DNA from: Streptomyces hayashii | GTDB lineage: Bacteria > Actinomycetota > Actinomycetes > Streptomycetales > Streptomycetaceae | Length of the DNA: 64,000 bases | Assembly: GCF_024539815.1 (NCBI RefSeq) | Contig: NZ_JAHHIU010000080.1 | Span: 62,001-126,000, forward strand | Reading direction: 5' to 3' | In this document: positions 56,360 to 64,000 of the stretch, one piece after another | Layout: every line of letters begins with the position of its first letter | Numbering within the stretch: the stretch's first letter is position 1 | Notes under the pieces: generated by a model | What the model was told of the DNA's origin: nothing | Database searches by the model: none | What the model saw: only the letters and a program-made list of their open reading frames with translations | Translations under genes and position numbers: made by a program

Positions 56360-56818
56360 TCAGGGAACCTCGCCCGAACCGTGGGGCGCGTACAGGTCGA
56401 GCAGCCGCACCCGAGCGGATCTGAGCCGGCGCGCGAGCACACCGGAGACATACGTACACAGCTCGTGATCCAGCCCCGGGTCCTTCGCGCACATCTCACG
56501 AACCGCCGCCGCGTCGAACTCGTAGGCACGGACGGGGCTGGTGGCCTCGGCCCCCAGATGCCATTGATGGGGAGGGACCAGCCAGGACCAGCCCAGCAGT
56601 TTTCCGGCACCGAGGGTCTCGACGACCGCCGCCCGTCGGCCGGGCACCTGAAGGTCGAGAGCGACCGTGCCCGTGTGGATGATCCAGAAGCGGTCGGCCT
56701 TGCCGCCCTCGTCGAAGATGCGCTCGCCTGCCTCGAACGACACCTCACGAGCGTGTGACATGAGCTGCTCGCGATGCTCGTGGGTCATGGCGCCGAATAC
56801 GCCGGTCCTTGCAACCAC
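56360..56818 (-). CDS. Stand-alone cyclic-nucleotide-binding-type domain protein
   Basis: 152 residues from a GTG. The beta-roll is that of the Crp/cNMP domain (EVSFEAGERIFDEGGKADRF, WIIHTGTVALDLQVPG). The usual phosphate-binding cassette with Arg-Ala-Ser is replaced by LGWSWLVPPHQWHLGAEA, so cAMP binding is doubtful and another ligand is possible. There is no helix-turn-helix; the C-terminal helix ends RRLRSARVRLLDLY. It diverges from the USP remnant and the GNAT/acyl-CoA synthetase fusion, which recalls mycobacterial Pat, where a cNMP domain is fused to a GNAT. Confidence 0.85.
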   Translation of the reverse strand: MVARTGVFGAMTHEHREQLMSHAREVSFEAGERIFDEGGKADRFWIIHTGTVALDLQVPGRRAAVVETLGAGKLLGWSWLVPPHQWHLGAEATSPVRAYEFDAAAVREMCAKDPGLDHELCTYVSGVLARRLRSARVRLLDLYAPHGSGEVP

Positions 56819-57036
56819 GATGGTCGTCCCTTCTCCGCGACCTCGAGGTGGAGACGGGCTCCTGTCCTGTCACGGACGTCTCAGCACGCGGCCTATGCGG
56901 AAGCCGTGGCGGGAGGTGGGCCCCAGCGGCGTCTTGCTGCCGGCCGCATGACTCCACCATCGCCGCAAACCGGCGTGGCGCAACCCGGGCGGAGGCACTC
57001 CGAGAGTCGAAGCGCGTGTCGCGGGGGGTTCAGGCC

Positions 57037-57052
57037 GGTGCGACGGTATTCA
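57037..57052 (+). promoter_or_regulatory. Conserved element upstream of a USP gene (copy 2)
   Basis: GGTGCGACGGTATTCA, identical to the minus strand at 14615-14630. Similarity continues to the ATG (GGCGGAAGGGCGGTGG before it). Here the downstream USP is broken. Confidence 0.45.
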
Positions 57053-57094
57053 CAGGGGACTCTCACAGTGGCTGGGCGGAAGGGCGGTGGGACG

Positions 57095-57375
57095 ATGGAG
57101 CGCCCGCTGGCCGTGGGGGTCGACGGATCGGATTCCAGCCTGGAGGCCGTGGACTGGGCCGTGGACGAGGCGGCCCGCCACGGACTGGCGGTGCGGCTTG
57201 TCCGCGGCTCGCGATGGGAGCGGTGCGAGCGACGTCTTCCCGCCCTCGGCGCAGACCCGCCTGTCTGGAGTGATCATGGCGGAGAGCATCGCCGCGTCGT
57301 GCGCGGAACGTGCGCGGCTGCGAAACCCGGAGCTGAAGGTCTCCGGCGAGGCGTGGCTCGAGGACGCTGCGACCA
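57095..57375 (+). pseudogene. Truncated and frameshifted universal stress protein
   Basis: The start MERPLAVGVDGSDSSLEAVD continues through WAVDEAARHGLAVRLV to about 57270. The frame then shifts by one, and IMAESIAASCAERARLRNPE and LKVSGEAWLEDAAT continue the USP sequence in another frame. It ends without the ATP loop or a second domain, about 65 bp before the GNAT fusion gene. Residues match the intact USP at 13674-14573 (VMAQNIAASCAERARLRDPE). Confidence 0.78.
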
Positions 57376-57441
57376 GCACCTGGGGCGGGGGCCTTGGCTG
57401 GCCGGATGCTCAAGTCCAGAGAGGCATTGAGGAGGCCCGCG

Positions 57442-60135
57442 ATGACGGACGACGCACGCAGTCGACCCATGGTTCACGCCCTGCTCGCGGACGGCACGAC
57501 TGTGTCCATCCGGGCCGTGACGCCGCGAGATCACGAACAGCTACAGAGGTTGTACGAGGAGATGTCCCCGGAGAACCTCCGGCTGCGGTTCTTCGCGGCG
57601 AGCCGGCGCTCCGCCGCGATGGCGGCCGACCGGGCCTGTGCACCGCCGCGCCCCGGATACCGGGCGTTGTTGGCCGAGACGCAAGGTCGGGTGATCGGCC
57701 TGGCCGAGTACGAGACCGGCGAGGACACGGCATCGGCCGAGATCTCCCTCGCCGTGGCCGAGGGACTGCACCACCGGGGCGTCGGTACCCTCCTCATCGA
57801 GCATCTGGTCTCGGCTGCCCGCGCGGAGGGAATCAGCACGTTCACCGCTGACGCGCTCAGCGAGAATCACGAAGTGCTCCGGCTCTTCGCCGATCTGGGA
57901 CTGCGTACTGCCCGTCATTTCGAGGGCCCGGAGGTGCGCTGCACCGTCGAGCTCGCGGAGGATGAGGCGTACCTGTCGACGGTGGAAACCCGTGGCCGGG
58001 CTGCGGATGTGGCCAGCTTGATACCCCTGCTACGGCCGGACGCGATCGCGGTGGTCGGTGTCGGGCGCAGGCCCGGGTCGGTGGGACGGGCTCTCCTGCA
58101 CCATCTGCATGCGGGCGGCTTCACAAGACGGCTGTTCGCCGTGAACCCGAAGGTCACGTCCGTTCTCGGTGTGCCGTGCCATCCCTCGGTGAGCGCGCTG
58201 CCCAAGGTCCCCGATCTCGTGGTCCTCGCGGTGCCCGCAGCGGCGCTCCCCGCCACTGCGGAGGAGTGCGGCAAAGCAGGAGTGCGGGCACTCGTCGTCG
58301 TCTCCGCCGGCCTCGACAAAGACCAGGCGCAGGCGCTGCTGACGGCGTGCCGGACGTACGCCATGCGGCTGGTGGGCCCTAACTGCCTCGGCATCTCCAA
58401 CACCGATCCCGAACTCTCTCTCGACGCCACCTTCGCGGCCGCTCATCCGAGCCCCGGCACGGCAGGCGTCGCCGTGCAGTTCGGAGGGGTAGGCATCGCC
58501 CTGCTCGACGGACTGTCCCGCCTGGGGATCGGTGTCTCGTCCTTCGTCTCGCTCGGTGACAAGTACGACGTCAGCGGCAACGACATGCTCCAGTGGTGGG
58601 AGAGCGACGGCCGTACTGACCTCGCCCTGCTGCACCTGGAGTCATTCGGCAACCCGCGGGCGTTCTCCCGGACCGCCCGGCGCGTGACCCGCCGGATGCC
58701 GGTGCTGACCGTCGACGCCGGCCGCACAGACGCGGGCCGCCGAGCCGCCGCCTCCCACACCGCGGCCGCCGCCACGCGGACCATGACGCGACAGGCCCTG
58801 TTCACACAGGCCGGCATCACTGCCACTCGGTCGGTGGGCGAACTCCTCGAAACGGCGGCTCTGATGCACTCCCAGCCACTCCCGGCAGGAAGCCGAGTCG
58901 CGATCGTCACCAATGCGGGCGGCGCGGGCGTCCTGGCCGCCGACGCCTGCGCCGAGGCGGGGCTCGACCTTCCGCCGCTCACTCCCGAGACGATGGACGC
59001 CTTGCTTGACGTGTTGCCCGACGGAGCCGCCGTCGGCAACCCCTTGGATGCCACCGCCGCCGTTACGGAGGAGCAGCTCAGGGAGTGCGTGGACCGGATC
59101 AGGCGGCATCCGGGCATCGATGCCGTACTCCTGGCCCTTGTTCCCATCGCGGTCGCCGAGGCAACCGGTGACGACCTGATCCGGGCCCTCACCGACGCTC
59201 CCATGCCCCAGGCACGGCCGGTCGTCGCGGTACGGCTCGAACAGGACCTGCCCGTCAGGCTGCTGCCCGCCACGGACGGCGGAACCATCCCCTCGTACGC
59301 CGAACCCGGTTCGGCGGCAAGCGCGTTGGCGCACGCGGCCCGCCGTTCGGCGTGGCTGAGCCGCCCCGCGGGGACGATCCCGGCACTGGTCAAGGTCGAT
59401 TCGGCGCGCGGGCACGCGGTCGCCGAGACGTACCTGGCGGCGCACGCGGACGGTGGCTGGCTCGACCCGCGCACCTGCGCCGAACTGCTCGCCTGCTACG
59501 GCATCCCGCAACTGCCCTGGGCCTGGGCCGAGACCGAGGACGACGCAGTCCTGGCAGCCGAGCGGCTGCGCGGTGCCGATGGCCGGGTGGTCCTGAAGGC
59601 ACATTGGCCGGGCCTGCTCCACAAGAGTGAACAGCGCGCCGTTCATCTCGACTTGCAGGGCGACGCCCAAGTGCTTGCCGCCTTCCGGGACTTCGAGACC
59701 CGGTTCGCCGGGCTCATGACCGGAGTGGTGGTCCAGCCGCTCGCCGCGCGCGGCACCGAACTGTTCGCGGGCGTCGTGCAGGACCAAGTCTTCGGCCCGC
59801 TCGTCCTCTTCGGGCTCGGCGGCACCGCGACCGAGGTCCTTGCTGACCATGCCGCACGGCTCGCACCGCTGACCGACCACGATGTGCACGACCTGATCAC
59901 CGCACCGCGCTGCGCTCCGCTGTTGTTCGGCACGCACGGCGGCCGACCGGTCGACCTCGAAGGGCTCGAGCAGCTGCTCCTGCGCCTGTCGCGGATGGCG
60001 AGCGACCTGCCGCAGCTCGCCGAAGCCGACTTCAACCCCGTCCTGGCGACACCCGGCGAGGTCACCGTGCTCGACGCACGTGTACGCCTGCTGCCGCGTC
60101 GGGCCCAGGACCCTTATCTGCGTCGACTGCGCTGA
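57442..60135 (+). CDS. GNAT acetyltransferase fused to ADP-forming acyl-CoA synthetase
   Basis: 897 residues. A GNAT domain covers about 10-170 (VSIRAVTPRDHEQLQRLYEE, ISLAVAEGLHHRGVGTLLIE as the acetyl-CoA loop). The CoA-ligase part follows: CoA-binding AIAVVGVGRRPGSVGRALL, GPNCLGISNTDPELSLDATF, the phospho-His loop RRAAASHTAAAATRTM, and a C-terminal ATP-grasp (VLKAHWPGLLHKSEQRAVHL, GLGGTATEVLADHAARLAPL). It may convert acetyl-CoA, ADP and phosphate to acetate and ATP, or act chiefly as a protein acetyltransferase like Salmonella Pat, whose GNAT is at the other end. The ATG at 57442 follows GGAGGCCCGCG. Confidence 0.92.
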   Translation: MTDDARSRPMVHALLADGTTVSIRAVTPRDHEQLQRLYEEMSPENLRLRFFAASRRSAAMAADRACAPPRPGYRALLAETQGRVIGLAEYETGEDTASAEISLAVAEGLHHRGVGTLLIEHLVSAARAEGISTFTADALSENHEVLRLFADLGLRTARHFEGPEVRCTVELAEDEAYLSTVETRGRAADVASLIPLLRPDAIAVVGVGRRPGSVGRALLHHLHAGGFTRRLFAVNPKVTSVLGVPCHPSVSALPKVPDLVVLAVPAAALPATAEECGKAGVRALVVVSAGLDKDQAQALLTACRTYAMRLVGPNCLGISNTDPELSLDATFAAAHPSPGTAGVAVQFGGVGIALLDGLSRLGIGVSSFVSLGDKYDVSGNDMLQWWESDGRTDLALLHLESFGNPRAFSRTARRVTRRMPVLTVDAGRTDAGRRAAASHTAAAATRTMTRQALFTQAGITATRSVGELLETAALMHSQPLPAGSRVAIVTNAGGAGVLAADACAEAGLDLPPLTPETMDALLDVLPDGAAVGNPLDATAAVTEEQLRECVDRIRRHPGIDAVLLALVPIAVAEATGDDLIRALTDAPMPQARPVVAVRLEQDLPVRLLPATDGGTIPSYAEPGSAASALAHAARRSAWLSRPAGTIPALVKVDSARGHAVAETYLAAHADGGWLDPRTCAELLACYGIPQLPWAWAETEDDAVLAAERLRGADGRVVLKAHWPGLLHKSEQRAVHLDLQGDAQVLAAFRDFETRFAGLMTGVVVQPLAARGTELFAGVVQDQVFGPLVLFGLGGTATEVLADHAARLAPLTDHDVHDLITAPRCAPLLFGTHGGRPVDLEGLEQLLLRLSRMASDLPQLAEADFNPVLATPGEVTVLDARVRLLPRRAQDPYLRRLR

Positions 60136-60147
60136 GGAGGAAGGCAC

Positions 60148-60198
60148 ATGAAGCGGTGGTCGACAAGCTTGCATGAGGAATGGCTACGAAGGCTATGA
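60148..60198 (+). CDS. Possible 16-codon leader ORF
   Basis: MKRWSTSLHEEWLRRL, with a strong site GAGGAGGAAGGCAC before its ATG and 12 bp after the upstream stop. It ends 17 bp before the flavodoxin start. It may be a leader or a leftover; codon use is not typical of the strain (TTG, CTA twice, CGA). Confidence 0.25.
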   Translation: MKRWSTSLHEEWLRRL

Positions 60199-60214
60199 GA
60201 GGAGGCGGACCATC

Positions 60215-60724
60215 ATGCTGAGCAAGGTGCTGGTGGCCTACGGTACGACGAACGGGTCGACCGCGCAGATCGCGGAGGCCATTGCCGATGTCCTGCGTAA
60301 GGAGGGAGCGACGGTCGAGGCGATGCCCGCCCGGTCCGTGACGAATTTGGGATCGTACGACGCGGTGGTGGTCGGCGGCGGCCTGTACGCGGGACGATGG
60401 CACAAGGACGCGCGCCGCTTCGTCCGGCGGCACGCCCGCGAGCTGTCCCGGCGTCCGCTGTGGTTCTTCAGCAGCGGTCCGCTCGACGCTTCGGCCTCGG
60501 AACGCGACATCCCACCTGTTCCCGGCGTTCGCCGCGCCATGATCCGGCTCGACGTCCAGGAACACGTCACGTTCGGCGGTTGCCTCGAAGAGGGAGCGAA
60601 GGGATTCATCGCCCGGAAGATCGTCTCCTCCGGGAAGGGCGGGGACTTCCGCGACTTCGATCAGATAGAGGCGTGGGCAGCGCGCATCGGCAGCGAACTG
60701 GTTAAGGAGTCGCCCAGGACCTGA
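60215..60724 (+). CDS. Flavodoxin-domain protein (HemG-like)
   Basis: 169 residues. The FMN phosphate loop is VAYGTTNGSTAQIAEAIADV (residues about 6-25). VVVGGGLYAGRWHKDARRF and RPLWFFSSGPLDASASERD follow, then FGGCLEEGAKGFIARKIV, a layout like that of HemG-type and menaquinone-linked flavodoxins. It could carry electrons or oxidise protoporphyrinogen without oxygen; the role is not settled. The ATG at 60215 follows GAGAGGAGGCGGACCATC. A fragment of a second copy lies at 48967-49083. Confidence 0.88.
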   Translation: MLSKVLVAYGTTNGSTAQIAEAIADVLRKEGATVEAMPARSVTNLGSYDAVVVGGGLYAGRWHKDARRFVRRHARELSRRPLWFFSSGPLDASASERDIPPVPGVRRAMIRLDVQEHVTFGGCLEEGAKGFIARKIVSSGKGGDFRDFDQIEAWAARIGSELVKESPRT

Positions 60725-60751
60725 ATCGGACAGCTGGCCCCCGTCGCCGGC

Positions 60752-60785
60752 CTCCAGTCCCTCGCCTGATGACGAGGGCGTGGAG
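60752..60785. terminator. Possible hairpin after the flavodoxin gene
   Basis: CTCC and CCCTCG (60752-60764) pair with CGAGGG and GGAG (60773-60785) around CCTGATGA. There is no T-run after it on the plus strand, so it is at best a weak terminator. Confidence 0.3.
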
Positions 60786-60970
60786 GGAAAATACAAACCC
60801 GGTGCTGAGCGCCTTGGCCCTGGTTGTCACTGTCTGTACGCGCGGGTAGCGTCCAGGACTCTCTAGCGTCCGGCGCCGAAGGGCGGCGGTTTGGAGAAGG
60901 TGCGGGCGCCGTCCGAACATCGGGGTGCTCAGCCCGTGCACGATTGGGAGTGCGGCCACTGGCGCGGCGA

Positions 60971-61636
60971 TTACGCCCGCTCTTCCGGAGTGGCCGTCTC
61001 CGAGCCGCCCAGGTCCAGGCGGAACGGTGGGTACTTGTCCGTCATCAGAGCGGCGTACGCGGTGACTCGCAGGACCCACCGGTTGAGGCCGATGATCAGG
61101 TCGAAGAGATCTTTCGGATACTTCTCGGTGAAGGCCAGGATCACGGCCGCGATGACCGTCAGCAGGGCGATCAGGCCACCGGACCACCAGCCGAGGTGGG
61201 CGCCGCCGAGGAAGAAGCCGATGACCATGTAGTGCGGGATGGCCAGGAGCCACCACTTCACCAGCACCAGGCCGCGGGAGAGCCGCTCAGGGTAGGCGAT
61301 GTCAAGCCGTGCTGGGTAGTCCGGGTTTTCGCCCAGGCTAAACGGGGGATACCGGTCGGTGCCCAGGGCGTCGTACGAGTAGTACGAGACCCGCCAACTC
61401 CAGCGCAGTACGCCCAGGTTGAAGTCGAACAGGGCGCGGGGATAGCGCTCGGTGAACAGGATGGCGAAGAACGCGATCACGGTCACCACGGTGAAAGCGA
61501 TCCAGAGGAAGAACAGCACCACGTAGTGCGGAATGGCCAGGAGCCACTTCACGAGCCACAGCCATCGGGACAGTGGCGAGTCGATGTGCGCGTTCACCTG
61601 GACCGGGCGGTCGTGGAATCCCACCGGCGTCGTCAT
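60971..61636 (-). CDS. DUF4389 membrane protein with an internal duplication
   Basis: 221 residues with four predicted helices in two like halves. Each half has a WLVKWLLAIPHYVVLFFLW-type segment, then FTERYPRALFDFNLGVLRW or FTEKYPKDLFDLIIGLNRW, and ends DRYPPFSLGE or DKYPPFRLDL. This is the DUF4389 repeat. The function is unknown. The ATG at 61634-61636 follows GGGAGCTGATCACC. It lies 232 bp after the Rv1733c-like gene on the same strand. Confidence 0.88.
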   Translation of the reverse strand: MTTPVGFHDRPVQVNAHIDSPLSRWLWLVKWLLAIPHYVVLFFLWIAFTVVTVIAFFAILFTERYPRALFDFNLGVLRWSWRVSYYSYDALGTDRYPPFSLGENPDYPARLDIAYPERLSRGLVLVKWWLLAIPHYMVIGFFLGGAHLGWWSGGLIALLTVIAAVILAFTEKYPKDLFDLIIGLNRWVLRVTAYAALMTDKYPPFRLDLGGSETATPEERA

Positions 61637-61868
61637 GGTGATCAGCTCCCTCTGCCCGGCGTGTGCGTCGCCCGGCGGGCTCATATGACCAGCCTGGCTG
61701 CTTCCGCCCTACCCCGCGAGGGCAGGTGGGTCCATTGCGGTGGCCTGTCGGCATACGCAACCGCCAGCTCGCGGTACGCCTGCGCGGAGACGGGGCGACG
61801 GTGTCGAGCAGGGGCCGCACTGGCTCACCCGGGGTGGTCGGTCCGCAGCAGCCGCGCCCATATCCGCA

Positions 61869-62453
61869 TCATGTGGCCTTACGCCCCCACTGCGGTCCGG
61901 CCTGGTCCCACTCACGGCCCCATTGTTCGTAATGCCCCTGGTCGAGCCGCCACTGCGCGAGGCGTCCGGTGGCGTATGTCAGGCCACTGAAGGTGAGCGC
62001 AGCCCCGGTGCCGAAGAGGGCCGCTTCGAAGGCCGCCGCGCCCGCGGTCGGCGGCTCTGTGGTGAGCTGCCCGCGGCTGTTCAGCCAGATCACGACCTTC
62101 GATCCGGCCTGATGCTCGGAGTCGACCAGGGTCCGGCCTGTACGAGTGGAACCGTCCGACGCCGTCCATCGGACTTGTGCCCGGGCCCGCTCGGATGCCG
62201 CACCTTTCGCCGTCGGTACCGCTTCGGCCGTGCCTTCCACGAGGACGGCTGGAACCGAGTGGCGCTCGCGCCGCAGTTGCGCGAAGGACTCATCGGCCGC
62301 GTGGGCCGTCACCTGGCCGACGAGAGTGCCGCCGAGCACGATGACCGTCCAGACGGCCAGGACGATCCAGGCTTCGACGATGTCCGCGTGGCGGCGCAAC
62401 GGATTGCGCCGCCAACGCCACCACCTCTGCCTCGTTCCCTTTGCCTTGCGCAT
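61869..62453 (-). CDS. Rv1733c-family two-TM membrane protein (second copy)
   Basis: 194 residues. A basic start (RKAKGTRQRWWRWRRNPLRR) is followed by a helix at about 28-50 (IVEAWIVLAVWTVIVLGG), a loop with VRWTASDGSTRTGRTLVDSE, a second helix (AALFGTGAALTFSGLTYATG) and the tail REWDQAGPQWG. It is a paralogue of 19288-19893. The ATG at 62451-62453 follows GGAGGTGCGGTCCC. It diverges from the alcohol dehydrogenase at 62892 across 438 bp. Confidence 0.87.
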   Translation of the reverse strand: MRKAKGTRQRWWRWRRNPLRRHADIVEAWIVLAVWTVIVLGGTLVGQVTAHAADESFAQLRRERHSVPAVLVEGTAEAVPTAKGAASERARAQVRWTASDGSTRTGRTLVDSEHQAGSKVVIWLNSRGQLTTEPPTAGAAAFEAALFGTGAALTFSGLTYATGRLAQWRLDQGHYEQWGREWDQAGPQWGRKAT

Positions 62454-62891
62454 GGGACCGCACCTCCTCGTCGCCCCTGGCAGGAAGGTGACAACCGGGA
62501 ACGAGCGGCGGCTGGGGCCGACCTGACGGCGTCCTCGGGCCGTCCGGTGCACCCCTCACGTCCAGCCTTGGGCGGTTCAGCCCCGCTGGGCAAGCGGTAG
62601 CCGGGGCCGCCAAACCGAGCACGACGAAGCTGCCGTAGTTCACGGTGCGGTGGGTCGCTCGGTCCGAAGGGCCCCGTCCGCTCAGGCGATGTGGACCCGT
62701 CTGCCCCTGCGGACGGGGGCCGTCAGGGGCAGGCTGGAAGGACGAGGTCACTCCGTTCGAAGGCGGCCGCCGTGGCGTCCCGCCATCAACGACGCCCATG
62801 GTTACCACGGGCAGCGGGTGTCCGCGTGTGCGGGCCCCGGTCGCTGTTGTGCCCCGCGACCAGCACCCGGAAGGTGCAGGAAGGGATCGTC
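62454..62891. other. Divergent intergenic region with palindromic sites
   Basis: 438 bp with no convincing gene. It holds a box-like GGTCCGAAGGGCCC (62661-62674), two changes from the box before the V/A-ATPase operon. It also holds a perfect 9-bp inverted repeat CTGCCCCTG (62701-62709) and CAGGGGCAG (62724-62732) with GGGCCGTCAGGGGC inside it. The sites lie about 160-230 bp from either start codon. Confidence 0.4.
62701..62732. promoter_or_regulatory. Perfect 9-bp inverted repeat between Rv1733c-like and alcohol dehydrogenase genes
   Basis: CTGCCCCTG and CAGGGGCAG with a 14-base loop that is itself GC-rich. As it lies between divergent genes, an operator is more likely than a terminator. Confidence 0.35.
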
Positions 62892-63962
62892 ATGAAAGCA
62901 CTCGTGTTCCACGGCTCCGGCGAGTCCGCCTGGGAGGAGACCGAGGATCCCGGCCTCCAGGAGGCCACCGACGCGATCGTCCGGGTCGACGCCGTGACCA
63001 TCTGCGGGACCGACTTGCACATCCTCAAGGGCGATGTGCCGGAGGTACGTCCCGGCACGGTGCTCGGGCATGAAGCCGTCGGCGAGATTGTCGAGGTGGG
63101 CAGTGACGTGCGCAGTGTCCGCCCCGGAGACCGCGTCCTGGTCTCGTGCATCACGGCGTGCGGCCGCTGCCGTTTCTGCCGGGAGGGGGCATACGGACAG
63201 TGCCGCGGCGGCGGAGGCTGGATCCTCGGCCATCTGATCAACGGCACCCAGGCCGAGTACGTCCGCGTGCCGCACGCCGATCTGTCCGTGTACCCGCTTC
63301 CCGGTGCGGTGGACAGCAAGGACGCCGTCCTGCTGGCCGACATCTTCCCCACCGCCTACGAGGTGGGTGTGCAGAACGGACATGTACGGCCCGGAGACAC
63401 CGTCGCCGTGGTCGGAGCGGGACCCATCGGGCTCGCCGCGATTGCCACCGCCCGGCTGTACACGCCCGAGAAGATCATTGCCGTGGACCTCGCGCCGTCC
63501 CGGCTGGAGGCCGCGAAGCGCCTAGGCGCCGATGCCGTGGCCGCCGCGGGCGAAGAAGCCGAGCAGCTGGTCGCCGACCTCACCGAAGGACTCGGAGCCG
63601 ACGTGGTCATCGAAGCGGTCGGGGTGCCGGAAAGTTTCGAGACGTGCACGCGCATGGTGCGGCCCGGCGGGCATGTGGCCAACATCGGCGTGCACGGCAA
63701 GCCCGCGACACTGCACCTCGAAGACCTGTGGATCAAGAACGTGACGATCACCACCGGCCTGGTCGACACGCACTCCACTCCCATGCTGCTGCGCATGCTG
63801 GCCGCCGGCCGTCTGACCGCGGCGTCCATGGTCACCCACACTTTCCCGCTGGACCGTATGGAAGAGGCGTACGACGTCTTCTCACGGGCCGGCGACACCG
63901 GTGCGCTCAAGGTCGTTCTCGGCGGGGAGCAGCACGATGTCCTGACGATCCGGGCGTCATGA
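62892..63962 (+). CDS. Zinc-dependent alcohol dehydrogenase (MDR family)
   Basis: 356 residues. Catalytic zinc ligands lie in VTICGTDLH and LGHEAVGEI, structural zinc cysteines in CGRCRFCREGAYGQC, and the NAD motif in VAVVGAGPIGLAAIATA. The phrase GGGGWILGHLINGTQAEYVR is shared with the paralogue at 23560-24588. It should interconvert alcohols and aldehydes; a role in reoxidising NADH is an inference from the neighbourhood. The ATG at 62892 follows AGGAAGGGATCGTC. The C-terminus is about ten residues longer than that of the paralogue. Confidence 0.93.
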   Translation: MKALVFHGSGESAWEETEDPGLQEATDAIVRVDAVTICGTDLHILKGDVPEVRPGTVLGHEAVGEIVEVGSDVRSVRPGDRVLVSCITACGRCRFCREGAYGQCRGGGGWILGHLINGTQAEYVRVPHADLSVYPLPGAVDSKDAVLLADIFPTAYEVGVQNGHVRPGDTVAVVGAGPIGLAAIATARLYTPEKIIAVDLAPSRLEAAKRLGADAVAAAGEEAEQLVADLTEGLGADVVIEAVGVPESFETCTRMVRPGGHVANIGVHGKPATLHLEDLWIKNVTITTGLVDTHSTPMLLRMLAAGRLTAASMVTHTFPLDRMEEAYDVFSRAGDTGALKVVLGGEQHDVLTIRAS

Positions 63963-64000
63963 CAGGAGGAAGTGAGGGCCGGCCGTGCGCTGAGGCGGCA

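Overview
The window is high-GC actinobacterial DNA, most likely Streptomyces or a close relative. Codon third positions are strongly G/C, many starts are GTG, GGAGG ribosome sites are clear, and coupled genes overlap by ATGA or GTGA. No tRNA, rRNA or CRISPR array was seen. Most of the window (about 6 to 64 kb) reads as one stress, dormancy and low-oxygen island. Many of its families are those of the mycobacterial DosR regulon: universal stress proteins (seven intact, two broken), CBS and CBS-BON proteins, Hsp20, DUF1876, an Acg-type nitroreductase, a PncB2-type nicotinate phosphoribosyltransferase, two Rv1733c-type membrane proteins, a kinase/ATPase of the Rv2004c type and a CtpF-type P-ATPase. 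No regulator of the DosR/OsdR type lies inside the window.

Layout. 1-3.2 kb: an OLD-family ATPase/TOPRIM nuclease gene cut in two by an IS4-family element (974-2429) with a 10-bp target duplication; precise removal would restore the frame. 3.2-6.9 kb: an alcohol dehydrogenase scrap, an FAD aromatic monooxygenase, a small unknown protein and an SDR. 6.9-19.9 kb, all on the minus strand: CBS protein, P-type ATPase, K+ channel, GH65 phosphorylase, USP, nitroreductase, DUF1918-HTH-PPOX protein, Hsp20, DUF1876, nicotinate phosphoribosyltransferase, Rv1733c-like protein. 20-23.5 kb: a divergent USP pair and an APH-like kinase/ATPase. 23.5-30.2 kb, plus strand: alcohol dehydrogenase, acetyl-CoA synthetase, pyruvate dehydrogenase-type E1 alpha, E1 beta and E2, and an acyl carrier protein. 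30.3-31.1 kb: CBS-BON protein. 31.3-39.2 kb: a nine-gene V/A-type ATPase operon (G/H-like, C, I, K, F, E, A, B, D). 39.2-43.3 kb: two TrkA-type NAD-binding proteins coupled to a P-type ATPase whose M6 segment resembles Na+/K+-ATPase. 43.5-48.8 kb: USPs, a USP pseudogene and phosphoketolase. 48.9-49.4 kb: a scar of GAPDH, flavodoxin and CBS fragments. 49.4-53 kb: pyruvate phosphate dikinase and a CBS-BON protein. 53.5-55.5 kb: a second divergent USP pair, an inverted copy of the one at 20-22 kb. 55.6-64 kb: CBS-BON, a divergent cyclic-nucleotide-type domain, a broken USP, a GNAT plus ADP-forming acyl-CoA synthetase fusion, flavodoxin, a DUF4389 membrane protein, a second Rv1733c-like protein and another alcohol dehydrogenase.

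How the genes may work together (inference). Phosphoketolase, pyruvate dikinase, the E1/E2 complex, the acetyl-CoA synthetases and the alcohol dehydrogenases form a route from sugar phosphates and pyruvate to acetyl-CoA, acetate or ethanol. The V/A-ATPase, two P-type ATPases, a K+ channel and TrkA modules would maintain ion gradients while respiration is limited. USP and CBS proteins would sense the adenylate pool. GGGCCG-type palindromes resembling DosR boxes lie upstream of the Rv1733c-like operon and of the V/A-ATPase operon and suggest shared control.
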